A program made the position numbers and the translations under genes. From positions 46,006,321 through 46,070,320 of the forward strand of contig AP025040.1 in the NCBI GenBank assembly GCA_036186865.1: a DNA stretch of 64,000 nucleotides, in the 5' to 3' direction. This document shows positions 1 through 11,545 of this stretch, piece by piece. How positions within the stretch are numbered: position 1 is the first letter of the stretch; every line of letters begins with the position of its first letter. The stretch comes from Eustoma russellianum. Its lineage: Eukaryota > Streptophyta > Magnoliopsida > Gentianales > Gentianaceae. The notes beneath the pieces were generated by a model. That model saw only the letters and a program-made list of their open reading frames with translations, searched no databases and was not told the origin of the DNA.

Positions 1-510
1 GGATACTACATAACGTAAGATTCTTTGCAACATCGTGGAAGGGTATCAAAATGAACAAAGTCCAACGAGCACTTGCAAATGTGGACCTTCTTATAAATAT
101 ATTCAACAATTAGACTCTGTATATCCATCAACTTTTGTCTTCTCCACATTCTAGTAAAAATGGCCTTTGACCTCTTTTGCGAGCCATTCAGGTTATTTCT
201 ATTAGTTTTATTATTTTAGTATTTTGTTTTCAAGTACTTTTAGGCTTCATCCCCTTAGCATAAGGGATCTTTTGAGTTTTGACGATGGAAAGTTTCATGA
301 TTTGGATTGGATTGACTCAGATGTAGTACACATCTATGAATCTTATTACCATATGTACTTTGTGCAAGCCTAACTTGTTGTTGCCACCTTTAGTGATAAA
401 CCATTTCCGGATTAGCTTATATATGAAATTTTAGCTTATAAAAAGACTTTGTGAGTCCATATAATGAACTGTTAGCTTGCATACCATTTCTTTGTTAGCG
501 CTATTTTTAT
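1..510 (+). other. Intron sequence with no recognised gene
   Basis: AT-rich, no supported coding exon. Around 365-385 there is a motif (CAAGCCTAACTTGTTGTTGCC) echoed at about 4010 and 14620, probably part of a LINE 3' end family. Presumed to lie in the intron before the first visible SWEETIE exon. Confidence 0.4.
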
Positions 511-690
511 AACAACAACAATAACAACATTGCCCTATTGCCTTATTGGCTCCGTCTATGGCGGGGTACGGGGGGCGGATGTACGCAACCATACCCATGT
601 GTTAGAAACACACAGAGGTTGTTTCCCAATGACCATTATGAAAATTGCGTCATTTTGCTACTTCACAATGTGCATATGTACTTTCTCTTG
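511..690 (-). mobile_element. TS-like SINE remnant, copy 1
   Basis: On the minus strand it ends in a GTTATTGTTGTTG tail (AACAACAACA at 511-520 on the plus strand). The body includes GGTTGCGTACATCCGCC and CCGCCATAGACGG, matching copies at 10798-10960 and 52883-53030. Only the 3' part is recognisable; Pol III boxes were not identified. TS SINEs of Solanaceae carry similar TTG-rich tails; the family name is tentative. Confidence 0.55.
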
Positions 691-719
691 CAGTTGTCTA
701 TTTAATGATGCGTTCCTAA

Positions 720-3700
720 TGTCTAATTGATATAGTTCTCAATCTAAATTTACTGCTATAGAAAAAAGAACCTTACACTATTTAGTTTTGCCACTAATGC
801 AAATGTCGATAGATAGTCTATACCTTATGTTCGAGTGAAACCTTAGCAGCTAAGCTAACCTTGTACCTATTTACTGTCCTGTCTGTGTTATATTTTACTG
901 AAAAATATCCACATACCCTTAGGTAAAGTTGTTATTTATTAGGTGTTAGTTTTAATTAAAGCCTTCATTTCTTCTTCAACTGCATTCTTCCATTAAGGAA
1001 GTGATAAGGCTTCCTGAATATCCTTTGGAATCTATATAATATCTATATTACTAGTAAATGTTTTTAAACTGTGGGGTTGGTTTAGTGTATGAGAGAAAGT
1101 TGTATAAAGGATGCTTTGTACACTCCCTAAGTGTACACTCCCTAACTCATTTCTCAATGCAATTGGTCTATCATCTATACATGTGTTACTTTGGTTTGAC
1201 TATGTTGGTCAGTGAGAATGGGTGGTAAAGGATTCTGAGCTCTTTTCTTAGTATATACTTGTAATAGGGGGCTTGTCCCTTATATTTTGGTCACTAGGTG
1301 TAATATCTTCTTTATTAGTGTCTTGGGGGATCTTTTTGTTCCGAGATAACATGTGCCTCTTGTGCCTGTGTTGGAATGGGTTTACTACCACCTAGATCAA
1401 TAATGTTTCATGTATTCTCCTAGAATTGTTAGTGCCAGTGAGTAGTTGGTCATTAAAGGTGACATCAAGTGGTGGTGTAGGTTTTGTTAGTAACAGGACA
1501 AAAGTTTTTATATCTTTTTTGTGTGCCTGAGTACCTAATGAAAATGTGTCTAACAGTTTTAGGATCAAGTTTATTTCTGTAATGTAGTTGATCGTGTACA
1601 TAGACAGTGCATCCAAAACCTTTAAAGGAAGCCCAGGCAGTAAATTAGAGTGAGGGTGACTTAGTAACATAATTTGTTTAGGAGTGTGAAAGTTAAAGAT
1701 TGTGGAAGACATCCTGTTTATAAGATAAGTGATTGTAAGGACTGTTTCTCTCCAATACTGTTTTTGTACTTATATGCAAAACATTAATACCATAGTAACT
1801 TCTAGTAGATGTTTTTTTTCCAGCCACCCCATTCTGCCGGGGGTGTGTGAATACATGAGGTTTAGTGATAAACCCCTTCTCATTCATGAATTCTCTGACT
1901 GTTTTATCAACAGATTTTACTGTCTTTATCTTTACCGCAAATTGGTTTTGTATTAGTTTATATAAAATTCTGAATATGTTGCCCACTTTAGATTTATGTT
2001 TAATAAGGTATACCCAGGTAATCCGTGTGTGATCATCCACAAAGGTGACAAACCACCTAGTCCGACTAATATTTGCGACTTTGGATGGTCCCGTATATCA
2101 CTATGAATCAGGTTAAACAGATGTTGCCTTATATGCTTTACTAGGGTATATGTGTCTAGTGTGTTTGGGCTAGTGACAAATCTCATAGGCAAGTGAATTA
2201 ACATCAACTAAATTAAACATGTCAGGAAATGATGCCTGAGTATGCTGTCAGACTACTTTCTGAATCATTACACTCATTTATGCCTAGTAGACTCGATAGG
2301 CACTCGTCTTTATTATGGGAATCCTGAGGGATATAATTAGTGGTTTGTCATGGTTGCAGTAGAAATATGCCTCTTATATGTCTAGTATTGCGAATCTGCA
2401 CCTGCATATTCATCTTTTAGACACACATTCATAAGAAAGCAGTGAAGATCCCTAGTTATTTTGTTAACAGATAGTAAATTAAATTGAAGTTCTGGCACAT
2501 AGAAAACATTTCTTAGGATGAGTTTTGTGTTCAATTTGACTGTCCTTGACCCAACTACTTGTATAGATGCATCATTTGCAATTTTAACATATCGAGGAAT
2601 GAAAAATTTATGATACTCAATAAAGAGCTTATCATTCTCAGTCATGTGATCCGTGTCTGCTGTTGGTCACTAGGTGGATTATCTGTGCTAGCCATGAAAG
2701 CCTGGCTGGGAGCCTGAATGTTTGGCTGCTGTTGATTAAGGTACTCTAGTAAGGTCTCCAGTTGGTTCGTGGTAGGTAGGGTGACATCTTTTGGTGCCCC
2801 GGGGATGACCATGTTGCCATAACTAGTGCAAAGACCAACTGGTATGGTTGACCTCCAGGTTAGTAGGGTTGGGTGACTTCCAGTTTGAGAGGGGGAGGGG
2901 GCCCCTAGTAGGCATTCTTTCCCCTTCACTCCCTTGATTTGCCATTCAACTTCCAATATTCCTCCTTGGTGTGTCATGACTTTTTTCAGTACTTACAGAA
3001 AGGTATGCTACCATTAGGTTGTTGAGTGCTCCTGGCAACAAGGGCTGAGCTTTCTGATGGTGAACCAATACCCACCATCTTCCTCCGATATTCCCATGCC
3101 TAAGCTTAGAGAAGGCTGTTTTTAGGCTGTGAAGAGGTTCAGTTCCAATACTCTACTCCTAACTGTGTCAAGATCTGTTTTTAGACCTGTAAAGCATCTA
3201 AATACTCTTTTGGTCTCTGTGATGTCTTCATAACATTGAGCATCAATGGTGCATCCCTAGGAATAGGTCTCAAAAGCATCCAATTGTTGCCAAGCTCCAG
3301 TGAGTTAAGTATTTGGTGATGGTCATGTCATCTTGTTTGAGATCTTGAAGTTGGGTTTCGATTTCATACAACTTAGAGGTATTATCCATTTTGGACTATA
3401 TCTCCTTAATTGTTGCCCAAATCTCTGCATCTGTGGAATACATGGGAAAGTTCTCACTAATATCTTGATTCATAGACCTGATTAGCCAAGACGTAATCAT
3501 ACATTTCTCGGCCTTCTAGGTCTGAAATTTTGGATTTGTGGAGGCAGGGGTTGTAATGGTGCTAATAAGATATTCTTCATTGCCTTTGCGAGTGTTGTAT
3601 ATCTCCATGGCTTTAGACAATGAGAGATAGTTGATGCCATTCAATTTGTGGCCGGTAATGACTAATGGAATCCCATCATAGTTGGGAGTATGAGACCCCG

Positions 3701-3819
3701 CCCAAGTGGTTTAATATGGGGTGGAAGATGTTGAAGAAGGAGAATCAATGGCGCTGCTGGTTTGAGTGGAGGCAGTGGCCATGATAGGGAAATGTGTTAG
3801 CTCAGTAGCTCTGATGCCA
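720..3819 (-). mobile_element. Decayed Ty1/copia element 1 (gag to start of RT)
   Basis: On the minus strand the order is copia-like. A PBS complement GCTCTGATGCCA (3808-3819; TGGCATCAGAGC on the minus strand, initiator-Met tRNA type) adjoins the LTR. Gag starts with ATG at 3782 (MATASTQTSSAIDSPSSTSS). Gag/nucleocapsid and protease remnants lie about 2380-3780 (FYVPELQFNLLSVNKI at about 2450-2520), integrase at 1690-2200 (THPRQNGVAGKK), then the integrase C-terminus (1390-1712) and the start of RT to about 830. RT core and RNase H are absent. Many stops and shifts; no ORF exceeds about 115 codons. Confidence 0.75.
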
Positions 3820-3960
3820 TATAGAGAAATGAAGAAAGAGACAATCTTATTAATTGACTTAATCAGACTACGCTTACAAAAAAAGACTTAATCAGAATAT
3901 CTAGTACAATTTATAGACTAGACTATAACGACTAGACTACGTAAATTCTGTACTTATGCT
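3820..3960 (-). repeat. 5' LTR remnant of copia element 1
   Basis: Begins at the PBS boundary (TATAGAGAAATGAAG). The outer end is not resolved because the matching 3' LTR is missing. It carries a 17-nt LINE-tail insertion at 3868-3884. Confidence 0.45.
3868..3884 (+). mobile_element. 17-nt LINE-tail insertion with 12-bp target duplication
   Basis: CTACGCTTACAAAAAAA is flanked by perfect copies of GACTTAATCAGA at 3856-3867 and 3885-3896. The CTTACAAAA tail is the same as in other LINE 3' ends in this window (for example near 22932 and 54858). Confidence 0.7.
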
Positions 3961-5169
3961 AGTCTTAGTTGTGGTTCACTGCTGTAAGCCATTTTTTGGA
4001 ACAAGCCTGGCTTATTGTTGTCTATATTGCAACTATTTTGTACAGGTTGATAGTTAGATTTGGTTACAATTTCAGTATGTTTGGCATAAGCTTGGCTTAC
4101 GTTGCCACTTTCAAGTAACTTTTGGTAAAGGTTGGCACTAGATTTTGGATATCAAATTGTAAACCAGCTATATTTTGCCTAAGCTAAACATGTTGTTTCT
4201 TTTTGGATAGCAAAACCTCTTCTAAACCTGCCACTTTTGGCCTATATAAAATTCAACTTGAGAAAACAATTTTAACCTACACTAAAAGATCAATCAAATC
4301 TCAGTATATAAGTAAATAATATATACATTTATAATGACTCTAATTTGAATTGAAATGGTTATGGAAATATGTACACCTATCATCTAATAGGTACATAAAT
4401 ATAGTGTACATATTTCTACAATGTGTTTCTTGTTGACCTTGCTTAATATGCAGCAGTTTGCATATAGAAGTTGTCTTAAGACTGATGGTCCCTTAACGTT
4501 AGACCAGATATAAGGACTTGTTAGATTCGACAGTGGATTAGGTTCAGTCAAAAAGGAAAAAGGAAAAAAGAAAACACGATGAACTATTTTCCGATTAGGG
4601 TAGAGGAGATAGTTGAGCTTCAATCTCTCCACTTTTTCCCAGCCATTTCCAACCATGGTAGAGGAGATTCTGCATCTTCAGTATTAGTTCCTCTATGTAC
4701 TTGATTTGATATCTGCGAATACTGTTCTTATTGCCAGATATGGCAAATAGCTATATCTCACCTTCATTAATATCTGTTTTGAAAGTTCTTTTCTTTAACC
4801 CATTGCTACAAGGTTCGAGTAAGATTTCTTTGATAAACATATTCCTAAGATGATGACAAACCTAAATCAGATTAATCATATGATAAAGGTGTTGTTTATG
4901 CTTTCTCTTTTGAATCACACAGAAAAATTTGTCCTCATTCACTACCATGGTTTGACTTCAAGTTTATCAGCATAGCTTGTCTCTTCCATGTGTTTTATAT
5001 GAAAGACGTGCTTTTGTAATTAAGAAATGTTAAGGGTAGTAAAGTTTCTTTCAACATTTTGCGTCTATCTTAATTGTGCGAGTGATTTATATGCTCATTT
5101 ATCATTTCTTTTATTTTTTCTTGTTCTTTTCTTTTTTCATTCTCGGTGTGAGGTTCTTTGTGTATCTAG
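3961..5169 (+). other. Intron sequence before first visible SWEETIE exon
   Basis: No supported exon. 3975-4260 repeats variants of an AAGCC(T)GGCTTRYTGTTG motif also seen near 365 and 14620, probably old LINE 3' ends. The pyrimidine-rich stretch at 5100-5169 leads to the CTAG acceptor of the exon at 5170. An open frame at 5027-5380 only reads through this tract into the exon. Confidence 0.4.
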
Positions 5170-5481
5170 GTTGCCAGTGTCTGTGTTTGAAGTTTCCAAG
5201 AAAATGCTGATGGAATCTAGTCGGAATCCTATGGCAGCTGCAGTGGAAAAGGAAGCTGGATGGATGCTTCTATCTTCACTTCTGGCTTCAATGCCTAGGC
5301 AGGTATATATACATGGTTACATTTATGTGATGTACTTTGGGAGACTCTCTTTCTTCATTTTATTCTTTCGAGACATGTAGGAACTTGAAGACCAGGTTTT
5401 TGACGTTCTTTTTTTGTGGGCTTCCTTGTTTGATGGGAATCCAGATATCAATCAAATAGAAGATCTGAATTCTTCAATATG
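5170..5481 (+). CDS. SWEETIE: SWEETIE exons 1-2 of the window (residues 1-78)
   Basis: The first exon reads LPVSVFEVSKKMLMESSRNP, then VEKEAGWMLLSSLLASMPRQ, and ends at a GT donor at 5303. The second encodes ELEDQVFDVLFLWASLFDGN and ends inside a Cys codon at 5481. Both match the HEAT-rich region that follows the N-terminal third in Arabidopsis SWEETIE. Exon 1 begins with the last base of a split codon (probably Arg), so at least one coding exon precedes it. I found none in 1-5169, so the intron entering it is at least 5.1 kb. Confidence 0.88.
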
Positions 5482-8400
5482 GTTAGTTTTTATACTCAGT
5501 AATTTTGAATTGCTTCTATGAAGTTGTGTAGCATTTGATGCTCTCTCTCTCAACACACACACAAAATCGATCCCAAAATGATAAAAAACATATAAATCTA
5601 TGTGTGCAACTGACATAGCAGTAAATAATATTCTTACTGATAAGAAAAAATCCAATACTGTCTAATGAGAGCACGCAGGAAGTAGCACAAATCTCCCACT
5701 TGGTCTAGACTTGTTAACCTTCAGGTGCCTGCACATGTTTTGATGCTATTCATGACCTCATGCACTACCTCCTTAGTATCCTTTATTTATTTATTTATTT
5801 GTTTGTTTGTTTTATTGTCCATAACCACAGGGATGATATAGTCTCCTTGAAGTTAGATGCGTATAAGATGATGTTTCTTTCCTGCCAGTTTTTCTGTGCA
5901 CTGATGCATAGTCCCAACAGGGTAGGTTTCTTCTGGAAAAATACTGTTGCGTGGTCTATTAATTACTCAGTGCCCAAACCAGTACTTTATGCCATTGATA
6001 GTTTAGACTTTAAAATTTGGAATTTGCAGAATATGCTCCAAAATTTGTTTGGAACGCGGCATGAAAAAGAAAATGCTTATGACTTTTTCTAAGATTATAA
6101 CTTCGACAGGATTTATTCAAGCTAACGCTACACCTGTTTAGTAGCTTATCTTGAGAATCAAGTCTTTGCCATCACATTAAATAACTATGTATGTTGGGTA
6201 TAATAGTATAGTTCTACTTAGGATTATCTCCTTTTTTGTTTTTAAATACTTTTTTCTTGGATTTTTTGGGGGTGGTGGGGTGGGTGGGGAGGTTAGAGGA
6301 GAAAATACTTTTGCTGTGTCTGTTTTTCTACTTCAAGGATATTATCCATGAGTTCCTTTTAAACTTGTATCCTTGGTTTAACCAAATGTCCATGCAGTTA
6401 AATGCCTTTGTAAATCCATCAAGAGGCTTATTATCCACCACCTGCGCAGCTCTCTGTTGTACTGGAATTATGTTGGATGAGATATTCTTTTTTTTGTCAG
6501 TTAAATTTTCATTAATGTGAAAATTTTTTCGTAGGTAGAGCTAGAAAGTTAGACTTGCTTCAAGAGACAAAAGCCCTATTAGCACATAGCAACAAGCTAG
6601 CTTTAACAGAACTATGAGATATTCCTTTCTTTCTGTAATTTAGTATTTCCTTTCTTTTGTATAAAGGGGTGTACCAAAACCTTTCTACAAAAAGTGGTAT
6701 AACTTTCACATCCAACCAGTCACAACATATCTCCTTATTTGCTATCCCTGTACTAGAATTTCCATGGGAATACAAAATTTGACCGCAGTTTCCAGTTAGT
6801 CCTTTTTTTTCTAAGTTGCCTCCAAGAGCTAACGTAAGACCTAATGTGGGCAATGATCTCATTATCTGTGAAACATCCTTGCACACTTGTTGAAACATTT
6901 TTTGATTTTATTCTTTCCAAATTCTTTTTGAAATTTTGATGCCGGCTTCTCTGCCTTGCACCGATGTGAAATCTGATTTCCCAAGGAATTGCTTGTTGCA
7001 AAGTGTGATTTTCAAGATACACACCCAGGATTTTCTAGAATAGGTGAACATAAAAGAGAGGTGATTCCTAGTGTCGGTCTGTTTTCCGCACAATACACCA
7101 TAGCATCTTTTTTTACCCCCAACCCAGTAATTTCTTCATAGTAGAGTCTATCTCAGCATATAGTCCATAGACTGAAATAGTATTTAGGAACATATCACTT
7201 TGTCACACTATGCTTGTCCAAGGGAATTTTTTTTTGCAAATAATTAGCTTGAGGAAAGAGCATTCCTAATGGAAACATCTTGGTCCACGGTCCATTTCCA
7301 AGTGTGCTCTTTCCTAATGGCTCATTGTGAAGGCAAGCAGCAAGGTTAACTTGCATGCATTACATAGTTTGGACTAGGGGTTACATACTAGATAGCAAAC
7401 AAAATTCAAATCCATTCTATCAGGATTGAAATAGGTAGACGAAAAACCTACATTAATAGAATTTCTAGTAAACAAACGGCAAAGAGGTTAGAGTAATAAT
7501 CTAATGAGAAAACTTCATGGAGATTTCCAAGCTAATATGAAGATTCCATTTGAGTTTTTCTACCATTAATGCTATTCAAAACAAAACTGTTTTAGCATTA
7601 ATTTCAACACCTTGATATCTTACTCTTTTCAGCTTCCTTTCAAGTTAACATTAATTTCAAGTTAATGCTATTCAAAACAAAACTGTTTTGGCGTTAATTT
7701 CAAGTTAACCAATGGTTCCAGTTGTTCGGGATCATTTTTTTTTTGTTTCTTGCCATGTTCAGTCCAAGAGTTTTGAGAGTATTTTGTCATCTTGGCTTCA
7801 GAGGCATCAGTTGCTTTTGGGTTCACTCCCAGTTATTGATTGTGCTTCTTCTTTCCTTTATCAAGAGCATGTTCTAATGTCCCTTTTTCATGTCTCCTTT
7901 GCTTATGCTTTGGTTAAACCGACTTCAAGCTTTTTTGCGTTGTTGCTGCTTTCCCCTTTGTTTCATTTTTTCTTTTTCCCAAAATTTTCTTCTGATGGTA
8001 ACTGCGGTTCCTTTTTGTTGAACATCTCTTGAAGGATTAGCATCATTTGTCTTAAATTGTTGCTCCTCAAAACAGTCTCATTTCCAGACTTCTTTTCTGC
8101 CCCTTTTTTAGGATATTCCTTATAAGAGTGTCCAAAGGTCTTGCACTTTTTGCATTCCAAAGGTCTTGCACTTTTTGCATTGAACTGGAAGCCATTCATA
8201 TATAACTTTTTGAGAGACATACAACCCGTACTCATCAGTGAAGTTGATGATATTTGGGAGGTTATCCCCCGCAGTTATCTCAATGCAAATTCTAGCATAA
8301 GATACTCTTGATTAGACAGTCGTTTGCTTATCCCTAAAGAGGGGCTTACCAATAAGACATCCAAGCACACTCAATACTTTATTGTTGAAGTATTGAATCC

Positions 8401-11400
8401 TTACTACCTAATGTACTCTTAGGAGTCTCTACCTTTGTAAAGTGCTATTTCATTTAATGAAAATTTTACTTACAAAAAAGTATTGAATCCTCAGATAAGG
8501 GAGCCGAATCTATACATGTTTACATTTTTCAATGCCTCTATACATGTTTACATTTTTCAATGCCTTTTTCTGGAATTCATGGCCAAGAACAAAATTCTGT
8601 TGCCAAAAGATAAGGGAGACAAGTCTAAATTTCTTGCATAGATACATTCCATTAGAATCTGAAGATGAACAAGTCTTCTTCTAGCTTTTGGATTTTAAGA
8701 AGACCCATGTTGAGTCAGTTTTCTTCCGCAAACTTCTTCATATTCATGAAGAACGCATTGCTCCCCATGACTTGCCCAATAATGGTTGGGGCTCATTTCT
8801 GTTTGTTGCTGGCCCAGTCCACTGTAGAGACGTAGATGTTTTCTTGCCATCGGAGGTTTGAACGTTAATGGAAGAAAGAGTAGACGATTCTTCAGGTACA
8901 AAATCCAACTTAAGCAAGCTAGTCCAAATAGATTTGGCTCGGATAATAGACTCCATGCTCAATATCGCATGAGAATCTGCTTAACGAGCCATATACCCAA
9001 AGATTTGGAAGTTTCTTGAGCAGTCGTCCATCGTCGGCAGCAGCCGGAGTGGCCAGCGATGTTTTAGAGACAATGGGCTACTAGATCTGAGTAGATCTAG
9101 GTAGGTGGAGGAAAGAGAGAAAGATAGGGAGGGCTGAGGGCTGAGGCAGATGTGCTTCTTTTAAGAGAGAAGGGAGAGAAAAAGTTATAGAGAGAGCGCC
9201 TATTTCCCTTCAGCTTTTCTCCGCATGTATTTCAGATTTTCTTGTTTCTAGAAACTAATTTTCCGTTAGTTACTTACAGGTTTTAACTGATGGGTAGTCA
9301 TTCAATTTATAATCTGGCAGAGGACGACTCAGTAGCTAACTCTTTGCGTATTCTTGGGTAGTCACTCAAGAATATGTTTTTATTTTCTTAAGGTAGTTTG
9401 TGTTAAAGGAATTTAACATGAAAATGCAGCTATGGTGGCTCTTTAAATATCAGTCCTTCCTCTACTCAATCGAAATCAGTGGGTGTTGCCTTTACCTTAA
9501 CTTGGCTCTCAGTTGATCTTAGTCCTCCCACTCCTCCTTTTTCTTCTTCTCTTTGTTCAAGTAAATTCAGTGAAAAAAGAAAAGCTTTAGTGATAGTATA
9601 AGTCGACAAAATTTACAAAAAAGAAGCCAGGACAAGATAGACCTCAACAATGGGCATAAGACAGCCTGTGATAGGATAAGTGGACAGAGTTTGCACAAAA
9701 GAAGGCAGTACAAAATAGACCTCAACAATAGGCATAAGATAGCCAAATAAACAACCTGATCAAGCGGCACTTTACCACCACAAACTCGCTGCCCAAGTTC
9801 TTTTTGATGCAGAATAGAATTAAGAGGAATTTCCTTCTCATTCTTCTTCAACTGCTTACACAAATTCTAAGCTATTTACGCCTCTCCTCCACAACAGCTG
9901 GTCTTTTTCTCTCTGCTTCAAAAAAACAGTGATAGCAAGCCACTTCGCATATATTTTGAATCCCTTTCTTCTTGAAAATATTTTGCCTTTTCTTTTTTTT
10001 TTCTTACCTTAGTTTCTTTTTGAACTCTGTAGCGTGTGGTCTGCTGCAATGGATGCACTCACTTCATTTATTAAGTGTTTCCTTTCTGATGGCATCGACA
10101 AAGGGATTTTACTTCAGCCTGTGCTGCTATACCTTAGTCGGTAAGTTTGTGATGAGAAGTTGATTCTTCTTTTGGTCGTTGTTTTATGACATACTTATTT
10201 TCATTATACCGGTGACTCTTATTTATGTCTTCAACAGGGCCTTATCCTATTTATCATTTCTATCTGCCAAAGAACAAGTGAATCTGAAGGGTGCAATAGA
10301 TGTGTTTATGGTTCGAACGCTGGTTGCTTTTCAGGCAATTTCAGATCCCGCTTCATATAAGAGTGATCACCCTTGTATTCTTCAGATTTGTACCACCCCT
10401 TATAGGTAAAACTCTGTTTCTTTTCAGCTCTTTTGCTCAAAACATGTCTCCTTTGGTAGTCTTTAAGATTTCATAAATATCATGTAGTGAGAAGGAATCT
10501 GAATTGTTCGACTTTCTTCAACATTTGGTGGTGATGGACCTAACCTCCTATATTATTTGTTGAAACAGGGATGTTTCCAGATGTGTGGAAAGCTCATGCT
10601 TGAGGGTGCTGTTGGACAAGAGGGACGCTTGTTTGGGTCCTTGGACTCCTGGAAGGTGTCTGCCTCTGAAATCTCTAACTTGTGCTTTTCATCTTTTATG
10701 TTTTTTTTTTGTAAGTTCATCTTTTATGTTTGTTTGTTTGGAATATGATGGAATAAATCAAAATGACTCTCTAAACTGTCTGCACTTCTTGGAATGTGAT
10801 GTAGCAGTCGATCGACACAATATTTGATGCAATTTTCATTATGGGTCATCCGGGAACAACCTCTTTGTGTTTCCAATGGATGTATAAAGTTGCGTACATC
10901 CGACCTCCCATATCCCGCCATAGGTTGGAGCCTCTAAAGCAATAGGAAAATGTTGTTATTCTTGTTTGTTTGGTTGTTTCCATGCTTGTTTGTTTAGTTT
11001 AATATTTTGCCCCTGCTTAAATGTTCCTCTTTTATGTGGAGTATAATTGCGATACCTTTTGCAACTTTGCTTTATATCCTATTGGCAATACGTTGAAACC
11101 TTGTACCGGTTCTGTGAACTTGTTTTTTAATTTTTGAGCAACTTTTGGTCAAGTAGGGACTGGTTAGAAGATGAACTTCGATCATTTCAAGGTGGAAAAG
11201 ATGGTGTTTTACCATGCCTATGGGAAAATGAGCCTCCTACTTTTCCTCAGGTAAATGTTAGTTTTTGTATTTTTTTGACATTCAAGAACTTACAAAGCTT
11301 TTATGGCCTCAATATTATTCTAAGAAGGAATTCAAGGGGGAAAAGAAAAGGAAAACAACGAGTTGCTAACCTCTCTAATTAAAGAAAGAAATAATATATA

Positions 11401-11475
11401 TTTTTATGTTTATATATGTATGTATGTGTGTGTGTTTGTGTGTGTGTGTATATATATATATAAATAAATAAATAA

Positions 11476-11545
<70 letters not shown>

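Noticed and set aside
5027..5380. 117-codon frame covering the first SWEETIE exon
   Set aside because: The codons before 5170 come from the intron's pyrimidine tract and those after 5302 from the next intron; only 5170-5302 matches the family.
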